Positions 25,755 through 33,412 are shown, counted from the first letter of the stretch. The stretch: DNA of 64,000 bases from Halonotius aquaticus (GCF_003605575.1 NZ_QKNY01000010.1:1-64000), one strand, 5' to 3'. Notes: generated by a model not told the origin, from the sequence alone. Translations and numbers: made by a program.

Positions 25755-26315
25755 CTACGCCCATTTCTCGACTGTTGTCTGCGTGGAGGTGGCTGTCTCA
25801 CAGTCAATCAAGCCTTCCATCTTGGCGGCCTCGATCCGCTCGGCGTGAGGTTTTCGGATTCGGTGACAACTTGGACGCTCACATTTCTGGCCAGGTGTGG
25901 CTCCACAGTGCGGACAGGCGATTTTTCGAGCTTGTAGCTCATCCTCTGTGGGTTGGAGATCTCGGCCATCCTGTTCGTCGACGATGTCTGCAACGCGGTC
26001 TCGAAACTCGGCCCGGCGGCTGCCGTTTGTTCCTTCGAATCCCTCTGGTGATTCCCACATGGTAGTTCCGTACCAGCCGTCGGCGGCTCTCTCTAGCGTA
26101 AGCCACTGCCGGGGGCTCGGATCATTGGCGTAGATGTTTACCAAGTGATCTACTGTCTCGTGTGGTTCGTCGTCGACATCAACAAGTGGTTCAACACAGT
26201 TGCAACCGACTACGAACCCACCGTCGCCGATCCGCATGATCCGTACGTCGGGGCCGGGGACGGCGTGGTTGTCGCCTGTAACGTGACACTCGTATTCAAG
26301 AACGATCTCGACCAT
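25755..26315 (-). CDS. Protein with C-terminal zinc-finger of the CPxCxAxPGxxC type
   Basis: 186 residues. The first 120 residues are an unrecognised acidic domain. The C-terminus has CPHCGATPGQKC followed by C and H residues (PSCHRIRKPHAERIEAA), a pattern found in small phage and plasmid zinc-finger proteins. It is the third gene of the unit beginning with promoter cassette 2, starting 6 bp after the previous stop. Confidence 0.65.
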   Translation of the reverse strand: MVEIVLEYECHVTGDNHAVPGPDVRIMRIGDGGFVVGCNCVEPLVDVDDEPHETVDHLVNIYANDPSPRQWLTLERAADGWYGTTMWESPEGFEGTNGSRRAEFRDRVADIVDEQDGRDLQPTEDELQARKIACPHCGATPGQKCERPSCHRIRKPHAERIEAAKMEGLIDCETATSTQTTVEKWA

Positions 26316-26321
26316 GATGCC

Positions 26322-26723
26322 CTACTCTCGCTGGCTATTTTGCTTGGGCTTGAGCTCGATCTCAGAGAAGCCCGTCCTCTCGACGATGTGGAACGAACGC
26401 GTCCCGTCGTCCTCGATCACCTCGAAGACATCAGTCGGAGAGGCTGAGGGGACACCGTGGCGGGCCCGCTGTTCACGGTTAACGACCTGTCCTTGGGCGC
26501 GGTGATAGGCGGCTTCTATGTCGGTCGTACCGACGATGCTCTCAACTGGGCGGTAGAGTGTATCAATATCCGCTAGCGAAACCGCCTGGTCACCGCGGCG
26601 AATGTCGTCTTTCGTAAACTTGTACTCACGGTCGCTGTCGAACGCACTCCGATCCAACTGGTGGATTGTAACCGCACCGGCTGGTGGTGTCGCCGTCGGG
26701 AGTGTCGGTGTTAGTGTCGTCAT
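26322..26723 (-). CDS. Hypothetical protein in cassette unit 2
   Basis: 133 residues from ATG at 26723, which leaves an 11-bp gap to the previous stop; an earlier start at 26738 would overlap that stop. It has a Pro/Thr-rich beginning, then DREYKFTKDDIRRGDQAVSL, and a C-terminal strand FEVIEDDGTRSFHIVERTGF. No family recognised. Confidence 0.6.
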   Translation of the reverse strand: MTTLTPTLPTATPPAGAVTIHQLDRSAFDSDREYKFTKDDIRRGDQAVSLADIDTLYRPVESIVGTTDIEAAYHRAQGQVVNREQRARHGVPSASPTDVFEVIEDDGTRSFHIVERTGFSEIELKPKQNSQRE

Positions 26724-26734
26724 GCTTGGCTCCC

Positions 26735-27034
26735 TCACTCCGTGGTCGGGTCGACTGCGCCCGATTCGTCGAACACTTCGTAGCCAAGGTTGGCGATGTT
26801 ATCCATGATGGTCTTGACATTCCGGTAAACCTGCGTTTGGTCGTCGGCGAACGCTGGGGTATCGCAGACGAACACGTCCCGCGTATCGCCGTAGCCGTTT
26901 TTGATGGTCGTTCGTTCTCGAACGATCCCAAGTCCGAGCCCGCGACCGGGATGGAAAATCTGGTAGCCGAGTAGATCCTCCGGCTGAAGCTCGTTCTCGT
27001 AGTTGTCGGCCTTGACCGTGAGGTTGTGTGCCAT
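26735..27034 (-). CDS. Hypothetical protein, cassette gene 2
   Basis: 99 residues, MAHNLTVKADNYENELQPED, with a beta-rich middle (GYQIFHPGRGLGLGIVRERT) and an acidic C-terminus. FHPGRGLGLGIV is a beta-turn motif like those of small CarD/SH3-like domains, but this is a weak resemblance. The gene starts within promoter cassette 2 and leads a three-gene unit. Confidence 0.6.
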   Translation of the reverse strand: MAHNLTVKADNYENELQPEDLLGYQIFHPGRGLGLGIVRERTTIKNGYGDTRDVFVCDTPAFADDQTQVYRNVKTIMDNIANLGYEVFDESGAVDPTTE

Positions 27035-27085
27035 TGTGGTTTCCTCGTATATCTTATTATAAGATGTATCAGTAAAAGTGTTTCG
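27030..27085 (-). promoter_or_regulatory. Promoter-operator-leader cassette, copy 2
   Basis: Minus strand: CGAAA (BRE), CTTTTAC (TATA), the 15-bp palindrome ATCTTATTATAAGAT at 27051-27065, GAGG and ACCACA before ATG-GC. This order fits a repressor site between TATA box and start of transcription. Confidence 0.75.
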
Positions 27086-27110
27086 GAATCAGGAGAGACT
27101 CTAACCTAAC

Positions 27111-27141
27111 TGAGTGAAACAACAATCAGATTGGCTATATT
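27111..27141 (+). repeat. 31-bp dispersed repeat, copy A
   Basis: Matches 53134-53164 (opposite strand) at 30 of 31 positions; core CAACAATCAGATTGGC. It lies between the divergent genes starting at 27034 and 27241. Confidence 0.7.
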
Positions 27142-27240
27142 ATTAATAGCTGACACACAATGTGCGTCTTTCCATTCTAATCCCCCGGTTAGGTATGTAA
27201 TCCTCCGAGGGTTTTTAAATAGCGAATTGTGATAATTAAT

Positions 27241-27585
27241 ATGCGCTCAATTGGGTCATGGGCCTTCGGCCTTGTCTTTTTCAACGGGAAGATCCATATC
27301 CGATTGCCGTTGGAAATTCATAACGCTGTCAAAATTTGGTTGAGTAAGATTCAAATCTGGTGGTCTGACCTGCCAATTCCCTCACAAGAAATATCGATAC
27401 CAACGCTTGAGTTATTCAATCAGATTAGCCCCACGGGAGAGATTAGTGAGACGATCCCCTGGGTCATCGTGATAGTACCGTTACTAATCAATCTGAAAAA
27501 CCGAATCAACAGTAAATTTGGAATCTGCACACGTGCCGAACCCGGAGAGAAAATCTCCGCTGGTATAGTACGAGTGAAAGAATGA
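27241..27585 (+). CDS. AT-rich small protein with a hydrophobic segment
   Basis: 114 residues from ATG at 27241; GTG at 27229 is an alternative. It has an amphipathic beginning (GSWAFGLVFFNGKIHIRLPL) and a membrane-like segment IPWVIVIVPLLINL near residue 80. Unrecognised. AT-rich, in a small island between two cassette units; probably cargo. Confidence 0.5.
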   Translation: MRSIGSWAFGLVFFNGKIHIRLPLEIHNAVKIWLSKIQIWWSDLPIPSQEISIPTLELFNQISPTGEISETIPWVIVIVPLLINLKNRINSKFGICTRAEPGEKISAGIVRVKE

Positions 27586-27772
27586 GAAGTGAATGATGGA
27601 TGGCACTGCTTACTAATCCCCTATTTTTGTAGTCGCTCGAATCTCATGTCTAAATCCATCACAGTAATGAGCAATAAACAGCGAGATTGTTGTATTCTAT
27701 AAATAATATCAGATAATGTCTAACAGTATATCAATGAAAAGAATTAATTCTCAATAAGAACGATCTTGAACT

Positions 27773-28000
27773 ATGACAGCAGGAGATATAATCGACGGAC
27801 TACTGGCAAAGAAGTCGATCAGCTTGATTATTTCATTTCTAATACCGCTCTTGCTTGGAGGTGTTTTGCTTGGTATACCAGCTCTGGGGCCTGAACTGAG
27901 TATAATACCACCTGTGTTAATTGGTGTATTGGTCTCTTGGATGCTGGGGTCTGCATATGGAAAAAGGAAAATCTATCGTAAAGTAGGAAACAAACGGTAG
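27773..28000 (+). CDS. Small two-helix membrane protein
   Basis: 75 residues: two hydrophobic helices (ISLIISFLIPLLLGGVLLGI and IIPPVLIGVLVSWMLGSAY) and a basic tail GKRKIYRKVGNKR. No family recognised. Followed after 11 bp by a short palindrome that may terminate the transcript. Confidence 0.55.
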   Translation: MTAGDIIDGLLAKKSISLIISFLIPLLLGGVLLGIPALGPELSIIPPVLIGVLVSWMLGSAYGKRKIYRKVGNKR

Positions 28001-28011
28001 TGTCACTTTGG

Positions 28012-28024
28012 GAGATTTAATCTC
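28012..28024 (+). terminator. Possible terminator palindrome
   Basis: GAGATTTAATCTC is a perfect 6+1+6 palindrome, followed by TTATCTT, 11 bp after the stop of the small membrane protein. Archaeal termination needs mainly T-runs, so this is tentative. Confidence 0.35.
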
Positions 28025-28119
28025 TTATCTTGCACAGCTCAAACTCTTAGTTTTGAGACAGGTATCGCTGTTTCACATCTTCGGTAAGAGCCTCGGTTGC
28101 AAGCGATACGAGATAGCAG

Positions 28120-28509
28120 CTATTCGGTGAAGGAACTGAGGTCTACCTGTCCGGATGAATTGGCGTCAGTCGTGTCGTTGTTCGGCTCGTCGTTGAAGTC
28201 ATCGCTATGCTCAGCATCCGGATCGGGTCGGTTGGGCTCCCGGTAGGCTACCGGCTCGACGTCGTCGCCGTCCATGATCTGGCTAGCTGTCGACAGCGCG
28301 GTTTCGCGGTCGACGTTCTCTGCGAAGATCGGGCTCGGATTCTCAAAACCGGCGACCCCAAGCACATTCCACTGTCCGGCTGCTGGATTCTCACTTGTCA
28401 TGATCGCAATCGACCGGCCGGTGTCGGATTCGACAAACGAAACGTGGTGATCGATTGCTGTCGACGTAACCCAGCCGGCGGGTGGGTCGGTGATCGTTGG
28501 ATGGCTCAT
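28120..28509 (-). CDS. Hypothetical protein in cassette unit 3
   Basis: 129 residues from ATG at 28509 (MSHPTITDPPAGWVTS). The N-terminal half is beta-rich (HHVSFVESDTGRSIAIMTSE) and the last 45 residues are an acidic Asp/Asn-rich tail. No family recognised. Starts 2 bp after the zinc-ribbon gene. Confidence 0.6.
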   Translation of the reverse strand: MSHPTITDPPAGWVTSTAIDHHVSFVESDTGRSIAIMTSENPAAGQWNVLGVAGFENPSPIFAENVDRETALSTASQIMDGDDVEPVAYREPNRPDPDAEHSDDFNDEPNNDTTDANSSGQVDLSSFTE

Positions 28510-28511
28510 CG

Positions 28512-28667
28512 TTACTTGTGATCTTCCCATCTAATCCATTCGGCTCCACACTTCGGGCAGGTGAGACAGACCTTCACGCGTGGCCCCTCATCTTTTTCGT
28601 AGCCGACCGGTTCCGTGTCACCACACTGCGGGCAGTCATATCCCGGTCGTACACTAGCTAGAGCCAT
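28512..28667 (-). CDS. 51-aa zinc-ribbon microprotein
   Basis: ATG at 28667 shares its A with the upstream stop (TAATG), TAA at 28514-28512. CPQC at residues 12-15 and CPKC at 37-40 form a zinc ribbon; the product ends EWIRWEDHK. The layout is like the other microproteins at 3979, 23137 and 24349, each placed behind or between small unknown genes. Confidence 0.65.
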   Translation of the reverse strand: MALASVRPGYDCPQCGDTEPVGYEKDEGPRVKVCLTCPKCGAEWIRWEDHK

Positions 28668-29164
28668 TAGTTCTCCTCCTCTGTAATGTCGTTGGGATCG
28701 GTCGCTCGCGGGGCCAGCAATACACGGCCGTCGTCCATCTCGAAGACAACAGGGGCCTCATTTTTCGAGTTGTGCATCCGGGCTTGGGAAAGGATCGGCT
28801 TGATGGTCGTGTCGCCGGCGTCGGCCAACCGTTCGACCAGCTCGGCTTTGAGGACATGGGCCACGTCGTCCAGCGTAAGGACGAATACGTCGATCTCGTC
28901 GCCGTCGGCTTCCTCAATCCCGCGCCACCAATCGCCGACCGGCCGTTCTGCGTACTCTTCGACCGACATTATGATCGGGAGGTCGGCGTCTTCGGGAACC
29001 CACATCGCAGTGTGAGCCTCGTTAACTGCACATCCCGGTACCCGATCCCGTGAGGATAGCGTGCCGTCGTTGTCGAAGTGCTCAATGAATTGATTCCGGG
29101 TTTGACTGTCAACCGATTCGAACCGATCTAATGCAGCCTGCCGACTTGTGAAACTGGTTGCCAT
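28667..29164 (-). CDS. Hypothetical protein, cassette gene 3
   Basis: 165 residues from ATG at 29164 (MATSFTSRQAALDRFESVDS). An upstream in-frame start would lie inside the operator palindrome. It contains PIIMSVEEYAERPVGDWWRG and a C-terminal beta strand PVVFEMDDGRVLLAPRAT. No family recognised. First gene of a three-gene unit. Confidence 0.6.
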   Translation of the reverse strand: MATSFTSRQAALDRFESVDSQTRNQFIEHFDNDGTLSSRDRVPGCAVNEAHTAMWVPEDADLPIIMSVEEYAERPVGDWWRGIEEADGDEIDVFVLTLDDVAHVLKAELVERLADAGDTTIKPILSQARMHNSKNEAPVVFEMDDGRVLLAPRATDPNDITEEEN

Positions 29165-29215
29165 TGTGGTTTCCTCGTACATCTAAGTATAAGATGTATC
29201 GGTATAAGTATTTTG
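29160..29215 (-). promoter_or_regulatory. Promoter-operator-leader cassette, copy 3
   Basis: Same order of elements as copy 2; one arm of the palindrome has a mismatch (ACATCTAAGTATAAGATGT on plus) and the TATA region is slightly changed (TACTTATAC). Confidence 0.7.
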
Positions 29216-29269
29216 ATTTCCACTCTCTTCACAGAGAGAGCTGGTGCTCTCCAATTCAAAATATGTAAT

Positions 29270-30079
29270 TCATGGAGGGATATCTAACCCTGGGCCATCA
29301 CCGCCAGCACGGACTGCGATATCGCAGGCTATCTCAAGTGATTCAACGAGAGCTGAAACATCTTCCTTGCTAGAAATTACGGTTCGGTTCCCGTGCATCA
29401 CCTTATTTCGGTACTTCTCAACCGTGTCAAACGCTTCTTTACATTGTGTCTTCGAGGGAAAATCTAGCTTATCTAGGAGATCTTTGTTATTTCTAACTAC
29501 CTCTTTCAGATCCGCGATAGACATAAACTCAACAGGATGAAGATTCACGTTTTCGTCGACTGCGTTACTCCATCTGTCTATTGCGCCCCCTCTTGGACGG
29601 GCCTCTTCGTAGATTTCTTCGATTTCATCGATATCATAGTGCTCACTAATCAATTCGGATACTGCTTTCGCCATCTCAGCATAATAGGTAAACAAGAATT
29701 CCTTCGCAGTCCTTGTATTCAAATCTGCAGGTGTGACAATCCGCCAAGAATCTCTATCGGGATGTGTCGCTAACGCAAATGGATGTTCAGTCAAGATATT
29801 AATGCAGTACAGCATTATTTGATTGTACCTGACGTACTGATCTTCATCGATAGGGTGGATTTCTCTGGTCTCTACCTCATAGTATTCGCGAGAATTGTAA
29901 GGTCTGAGCGGTGCGTAATCGAATCCCTCTTTCTCAAGATCGCTGAGTATATCTTCTATCAAATCATCCTGTCCGATCTCATTCTGCCCAATAAAGTAGA
30001 TTAGAGAACCAAGTTCTTTTGAACTCCCCTCACTCGGGTAGCGAATATAGTCCTCAACCTCTTCCTCGCTCCAATACAT
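29270..30079 (-). CDS. AT-rich protein with a HEPN-like R-x4-H motif
   Basis: 269 residues, soluble, mainly helical. YRNKVMHGNRTV at about residues 224-235 contains R-x4-H, the active-site motif of HEPN ribonucleases, within a helical C-terminal domain as expected. The N-terminal half has acidic helices (MYWSEEEVEDYIRYPSEGSS). It stands alone between cassette units and is AT-rich, so it is likely cargo. It could be a defence or toxin RNase; many HEPN-like proteins are inactive, so this is only a candidate. Confidence 0.5.
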   Translation of the reverse strand: MYWSEEEVEDYIRYPSEGSSKELGSLIYFIGQNEIGQDDLIEDILSDLEKEGFDYAPLRPYNSREYYEVETREIHPIDEDQYVRYNQIMLYCINILTEHPFALATHPDRDSWRIVTPADLNTRTAKEFLFTYYAEMAKAVSELISEHYDIDEIEEIYEEARPRGGAIDRWSNAVDENVNLHPVEFMSIADLKEVVRNNKDLLDKLDFPSKTQCKEAFDTVEKYRNKVMHGNRTVISSKEDVSALVESLEIACDIAVRAGGDGPGLDIPP

Positions 30080-30184
30080 ATAGAATAACAGTGAAGTCGA
30101 GAATCAAAACATTTCTGTCCACTGATCTTATATTTGTTAGATGTTCAAGAATCTACTCAGGAGCATATTCGGCCCTTTCCGTGA

Positions 30185-30628
30185 TTACAGCCGGCGGGCC
30201 TCCTTCTTCTGTTCATACAGGCGGTCGGGATTGACATAGTCACGCCGCCGGGCATCATGTTCTGCGATTTGCTGGTGAAGCCCGCGTTCGGTCAGCTCCA
30301 CATCAGCCATAATTTTGTCGACGTAGGAATCGACTATCTCAGCAGCTCGATCATAGGCGTGTCCGTCCAAGTCGTCGGGTGCCTGATCCTCTTCGACTGC
30401 GTCAAGTAGGACATCCTCCGCCGTCCATCGGATTTCCTCGTTCAGCGTATCGACATCGGGACTTGTATCGATATCGCCGTTTGGTGCGTGTAATTCCGTG
30501 TCGATGAGTTCGTTCCGTTTCCGTTCGGCGGCTAGCTGAGCCTCTTGCAGTACCTCTTCGGTGATAACGGCCTTGACGGCCTCAGCGATCTGCTCTTGGT
30601 CGGTGGATTCGGTAAGGTCGGGTGCCAT
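30185..30628 (-). CDS. Acidic helical protein, cassette gene 4
   Basis: 147 residues from ATG at 30628 (MAPDLTESTDQEQIAEAVKA). It is nearly all helix with many Glu/Asp and ends in DARRRDYVNPDRLYEQKKEA, a basic tail. No family recognised. Single-gene unit under promoter cassette 4. Confidence 0.6.
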   Translation of the reverse strand: MAPDLTESTDQEQIAEAVKAVITEEVLQEAQLAAERKRNELIDTELHAPNGDIDTSPDVDTLNEEIRWTAEDVLLDAVEEDQAPDDLDGHAYDRAAEIVDSYVDKIMADVELTERGLHQQIAEHDARRRDYVNPDRLYEQKKEARRL

Positions 30629-30677
30629 TGTGGTTTCCTCACATCTTAGTATAAGATGTATCGGTAAAAGTGTTTCG
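30624..30677 (-). promoter_or_regulatory. Promoter-operator-leader cassette, copy 4
   Basis: Has the perfect 19-bp palindrome ACATCTTAGTATAAGATGT at 30641-30659, CTTTTAC as TATA box and CGAAAC as BRE on the minus strand, then GAGG and ACCACA before ATG-GC. This is the best consensus copy. Confidence 0.8.
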
Positions 30678-30726
30678 ACTCGTAGCTACCGACCAACTCC
30701 GAATCCCACCGATAGGGGAACCAAAC

Positions 30727-31722
30727 CTATCGTTCGGCTTCGATAGCGTCGATAATCGTGCTGGCTGTCGACGTGATACGATCTAGTCGCTCTTCGATTT
30801 CTTCCGGTTCGTCGTCGGTCCATGCAGCCACGTAGAACGCGCTGCCAGAGGCGTCAAGGCCGAGCTTGCGACTGACGACGTAGGCAACAGCTTCAGCCTC
30901 AAGCTCTCGTGCAGCCTCCTCCTGGCCATCTATGCTGGGACTGTGCAGCTCGGCGTGGGCGATCTCGTGAACGAGGATACTGACAGCCGCGGCGTGAGTT
31001 TCGACCTTCGCCCGGATCGTCGCCGGATCGTCGTATCGACAAAAGCCGTCTTCGGGTCGGTTCCACTCACTGGCTGGAACGGCCTCGACGTTGTAGCCGA
31101 GGGCTTCGCCGGCGGCGATGGTCGGCTCGAACAGCTCGCCGGCGTCGCCGGTCGCGTCCGTCGGTAGCTCCGGCAGCGGCTCGCCTTCGGTCTGGCTCAC
31201 GTCGAACACAGGGGCGGGGCTGAATCCGCAAAGGATCTCGCCTTTCTCCCATTCCTCGTTGGGGTCGATCTCCCACGTCTCGGGGTCGGTGCCGGCGCGG
31301 TCACACGCTAGATCATCGTTCCATTCGTGGTAGCTGGGAGCATTGCCACACTGCGGGCACTTGTGCGATGTAACCGTATTGGGCCGCCAAATCCAAATTG
31401 CGGATTCATCTTCCTTGACATGGCGGTCGAATTCGTTTTGCCACGTATGGAAGCCTGCAACCCGCGTAGCGTTGGGCTTCTGCATCTTGATGAGCATCGC
31501 GTTCCGGCTGCTGTAGTCGTGGAAAGCGGCCTGTGCATCAAGCCACTGCTGGAACACGTCGGACTCTCGGGCCTCGTCAGCTGCGGCGATGAGGTCGTCG
31601 ATCATCGCCCCCATTTCGGCCTCCATCTCGTCGTCGCGACTGTCCGTGTCCTCGAAGGTGACCGGCGACCGCTGTTCGACTTCCGTACTGAGTGATTCGA
31701 GGGTTGCCTGATTCGTTGCCAT
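30727..31722 (-). CDS. ArdC-like antirestriction protein with metallopeptidase motif
   Basis: 331 residues, cassette gene 5. The N-terminal domain (FQQWLDAQAAFHDYSSRNAM, then MQKPNATRVAGFHTWQNEFD) is the ArdC single-stranded-DNA-binding domain. A zinc-ribbon-like insert starts with CPQC at about 122. The C-terminal peptidase domain has HEIAHAELH at about 253 and a downstream E in EAEAVAYVVSRKLGLD. ArdC proteins are carried by conjugative plasmids and protect incoming DNA from restriction. Here it fits the conjugation cluster at 35-51 kb. A single-gene unit under a shared operator, so it may be induced together with the other cassette genes. Confidence 0.85.
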   Translation of the reverse strand: MATNQATLESLSTEVEQRSPVTFEDTDSRDDEMEAEMGAMIDDLIAAADEARESDVFQQWLDAQAAFHDYSSRNAMLIKMQKPNATRVAGFHTWQNEFDRHVKEDESAIWIWRPNTVTSHKCPQCGNAPSYHEWNDDLACDRAGTDPETWEIDPNEEWEKGEILCGFSPAPVFDVSQTEGEPLPELPTDATGDAGELFEPTIAAGEALGYNVEAVPASEWNRPEDGFCRYDDPATIRAKVETHAAAVSILVHEIAHAELHSPSIDGQEEAARELEAEAVAYVVSRKLGLDASGSAFYVAAWTDDEPEEIEERLDRITSTASTIIDAIEAER

Positions 31723-31773
31723 TGTGGTTTCCTCGTATATCTTAGTATAAGATGTAGTGGTATAAGTGTTTCG
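31718..31773 (-). promoter_or_regulatory. Promoter-operator-leader cassette, copy 5
   Basis: Palindrome core ATCTTAGTATAAGAT at 31739-31753, CTTATAC TATA region, CGAAAC BRE and the common leader before the ArdC-like start. Confidence 0.78.
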
Positions 31774-31850
31774 GATTGGGATGGTGATCTCGATTACTGG
31801 CTGCGGAATCGCTCGAAAAATACGGATCGCTCGACTAGCCGCCGGCCGTC

Positions 31851-32132
31851 TTAGGCGGGTAGTTCGTCGATATCGAACACTGGTAGGTTCGTCGTTGCTC
31901 CGACACCAAGCCCGCGGGCTCGGAGTGCGTCACGGATCGCTCCCCAGTCGCTTACGTCGGCGAATCCGGCTAGCTCTTTCCCCGGCAAGTCGGCCTCGAC
32001 GAAAACAAGCAGGCCTGCACCCGTGTCGGCGACGGTGATTTCGTCAGGTTTTGCTGGTGGGGCAGCTGCCGGCTGGTTTGCGGTAAATGCGGTCGTTGTT
32101 TCGCGTCGTTCGCTAGTGAGGTTAGTTGCCAT
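31851..32132 (-). CDS. Hypothetical small protein, cassette gene 6
   Basis: 93 residues from ATG at 32132 (MATNLTSERRETTTAFTANQ), with an Ala/Pro-rich linker and a compact end ADVSDWGAIRDALRARGLGV. No family recognised. Its first four residues are the same as those of the ArdC-like protein, reflecting shared cassette sequence rather than homology of the body. Confidence 0.6.
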   Translation of the reverse strand: MATNLTSERRETTTAFTANQPAAAPPAKPDEITVADTGAGLLVFVEADLPGKELAGFADVSDWGAIRDALRARGLGVGATTNLPVFDIDELPA

Positions 32133-32181
32133 TGTGGTTTCCTCACATCTTAGTATAAGATGTAGTTGTAAAAGTGTTTCG
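32128..32181 (-). promoter_or_regulatory. Promoter-operator-leader cassette, copy 6
   Basis: Perfect palindrome ACATCTTAGTATAAGATGT at 32145-32163 with TATA CTTTTAC, BRE CGAAAC and the common GAGG leader. Confidence 0.8.
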
Positions 32182-32200
32182 ACTTGCCGCGGGTGTTGGC

Positions 32201-32491
32201 CTAGATCACGCCGAGCTTCACCGCGGCCCCTCGAACCCGGCTCGCCGTATTGAGCCAGTGGGGATTTGTCGATTCCACGTCGCCGACGGCCTCCATCAGT
32301 CGCTCGACCTCCGCGGCTGTTACCGTGATTTCGTCCATGATACCAGCGTCGGCGATCTTCTGGTAGATCGGTTCATCCGGGCGGAGATATCGCAGGTACG
32401 TTTCCCGCCCGGCGGCGTTGATTTTCACTGTGGCTGTTCGGCCCGTTGGTTGATTTCGTTCGGGCTGGTGGACTGCCGACATCTCGATCAC
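32201..32491 (-). CDS. Hypothetical small protein in cassette unit 7
   Basis: 96 residues from GTG at 32491, overlapping the upstream stop as GTGA; ATG at 32482 is the alternative. It contains ATVKINAAGRETYLRYLRPD and EITVTAAEVERLMEAVGDVE. No family recognised. Follows the SWIM-finger gene. Confidence 0.6.
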   Translation of the reverse strand: MIEMSAVHQPERNQPTGRTATVKINAAGRETYLRYLRPDEPIYQKIADAGIMDEITVTAAEVERLMEAVGDVESTNPHWLNTASRVRGAAVKLGVI

Positions 32492-32898
32492 TCCATGTCA
32501 GGGGTGCCGGCGATAACCCCCTCGGCTGGGGTAATCTCGATTTCCGCGTCCGTGTGTTCCCCAAGACTGGGATCGATATCGTACCGTTCGGCCACGTTCG
32601 CCGGGATCGGCCACCGACCGAGCGCAAACCGCGCCCGCCGTAGGTGCTTACATCCGAGCGTTGGATCACGGTGTTCACTATCCGGGCACTCACAAGTGTT
32701 CGACTGTAGATCGACAAGGTAGCTACTGCCGGATTCACTGGTTGCCAAGACGAGGTCATCGGCTCCTGCCGCCCGGCCAATGTCCGGCGTAATCGTAATG
32801 TACTGTTCTAGGGCCCGCTGAGTGCGGTCGGGAAGATCGACTGCTTCGGGGTTGCTGTCCGACTCGTTGTTTTCGCTACGTCGGGAACTGATTGCCAT
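32488..32898 (-). CDS. SWIM zinc-finger protein, cassette gene 7
   Basis: 136 residues from ATG at 32898 (MAISSRRSENNES). C69-x-C71 and C83-x-H85 (YLVDLQSNTCECPDSEHRDP and LGCKHLRRARFALG) are a classic SWIM domain, which binds DNA or proteins. Haloarchaeal SWIM proteins are common on plasmids and viruses. Two-gene unit under cassette 7. Confidence 0.78.
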   Translation of the reverse strand: MAISSRRSENNESDSNPEAVDLPDRTQRALEQYITITPDIGRAAGADDLVLATSESGSSYLVDLQSNTCECPDSEHRDPTLGCKHLRRARFALGRWPIPANVAERYDIDPSLGEHTDAEIEITPAEGVIAGTPDME

Positions 32899-32947
32899 TG
32901 TGGTTTCCTTACATCTTAGTATAAGATGTAGTGGTAAAAAGGTTCCG
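32894..32947 (-). promoter_or_regulatory. Promoter-operator-leader cassette, copy 7
   Basis: Perfect palindrome at 32911-32929; the BRE/TATA end is slightly changed (GGAACCTTTTTACC on the minus strand). Leader AAGGAAACCACA-ATG-GC. Confidence 0.78.
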
Positions 32948-33130
32948 ATTTTGGATATTGATCTATTGGAGTCAATCCCGATGCTGTGAAGGAGTTTTGA
33001 GTCTTCTCCCGGCGGTACACTCAGGAGATCAGGTGAGAGCTTCGATATGAAATAGAGCAATCTTACAACAGAAGTTGCTGACGTGACAGCGGAAACAGCA
33101 GCAAAAACAGTTGATAGCTAATTACAAAAT

Positions 33131-33412
33131 CTAAATGTTATCTATCACCGAGACATCGCCCCGTTCTATGGCCTCTCTAACGTGGATATTGTCAGTCATT
33201 GTCTCAGATGTTTTTTTATTTTTACGAGTACCACGTAAATTCAGAGCCTGTGGCCAGTTACCGTTAGCATCAGTGCCACTCACTTCGGTAATTTCGATCG
33301 TTTGAGGAGTTTCGTATGCATTTCCCGGGACAATCTCTCCCCCTTCGTGCAACCTTAGTTGTCTACCGGTCTGGAATATCTGATCCCAGTCATAGTTATT
33401 GCTCATAAACAT
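33131..33412 (-). CDS. Hypothetical small protein
   Basis: 93 residues from ATG at 33412 (MFMSNNYDWDQIFQTGRQLR). TTTATATATC on the minus strand 20-27 bp upstream makes a leaderless start likely; a longer frame to 33520 would cross this promoter. It has a beta-rich middle (TPQTIEITEVSGTDANGNW) and a basic patch RGTRKNKKTSE, perhaps nucleic-acid-binding. No family recognised. Confidence 0.55.
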   Translation of the reverse strand: MFMSNNYDWDQIFQTGRQLRLHEGGEIVPGNAYETPQTIEITEVSGTDANGNWPQALNLRGTRKNKKTSETMTDNIHVREAIERGDVSVIDNI

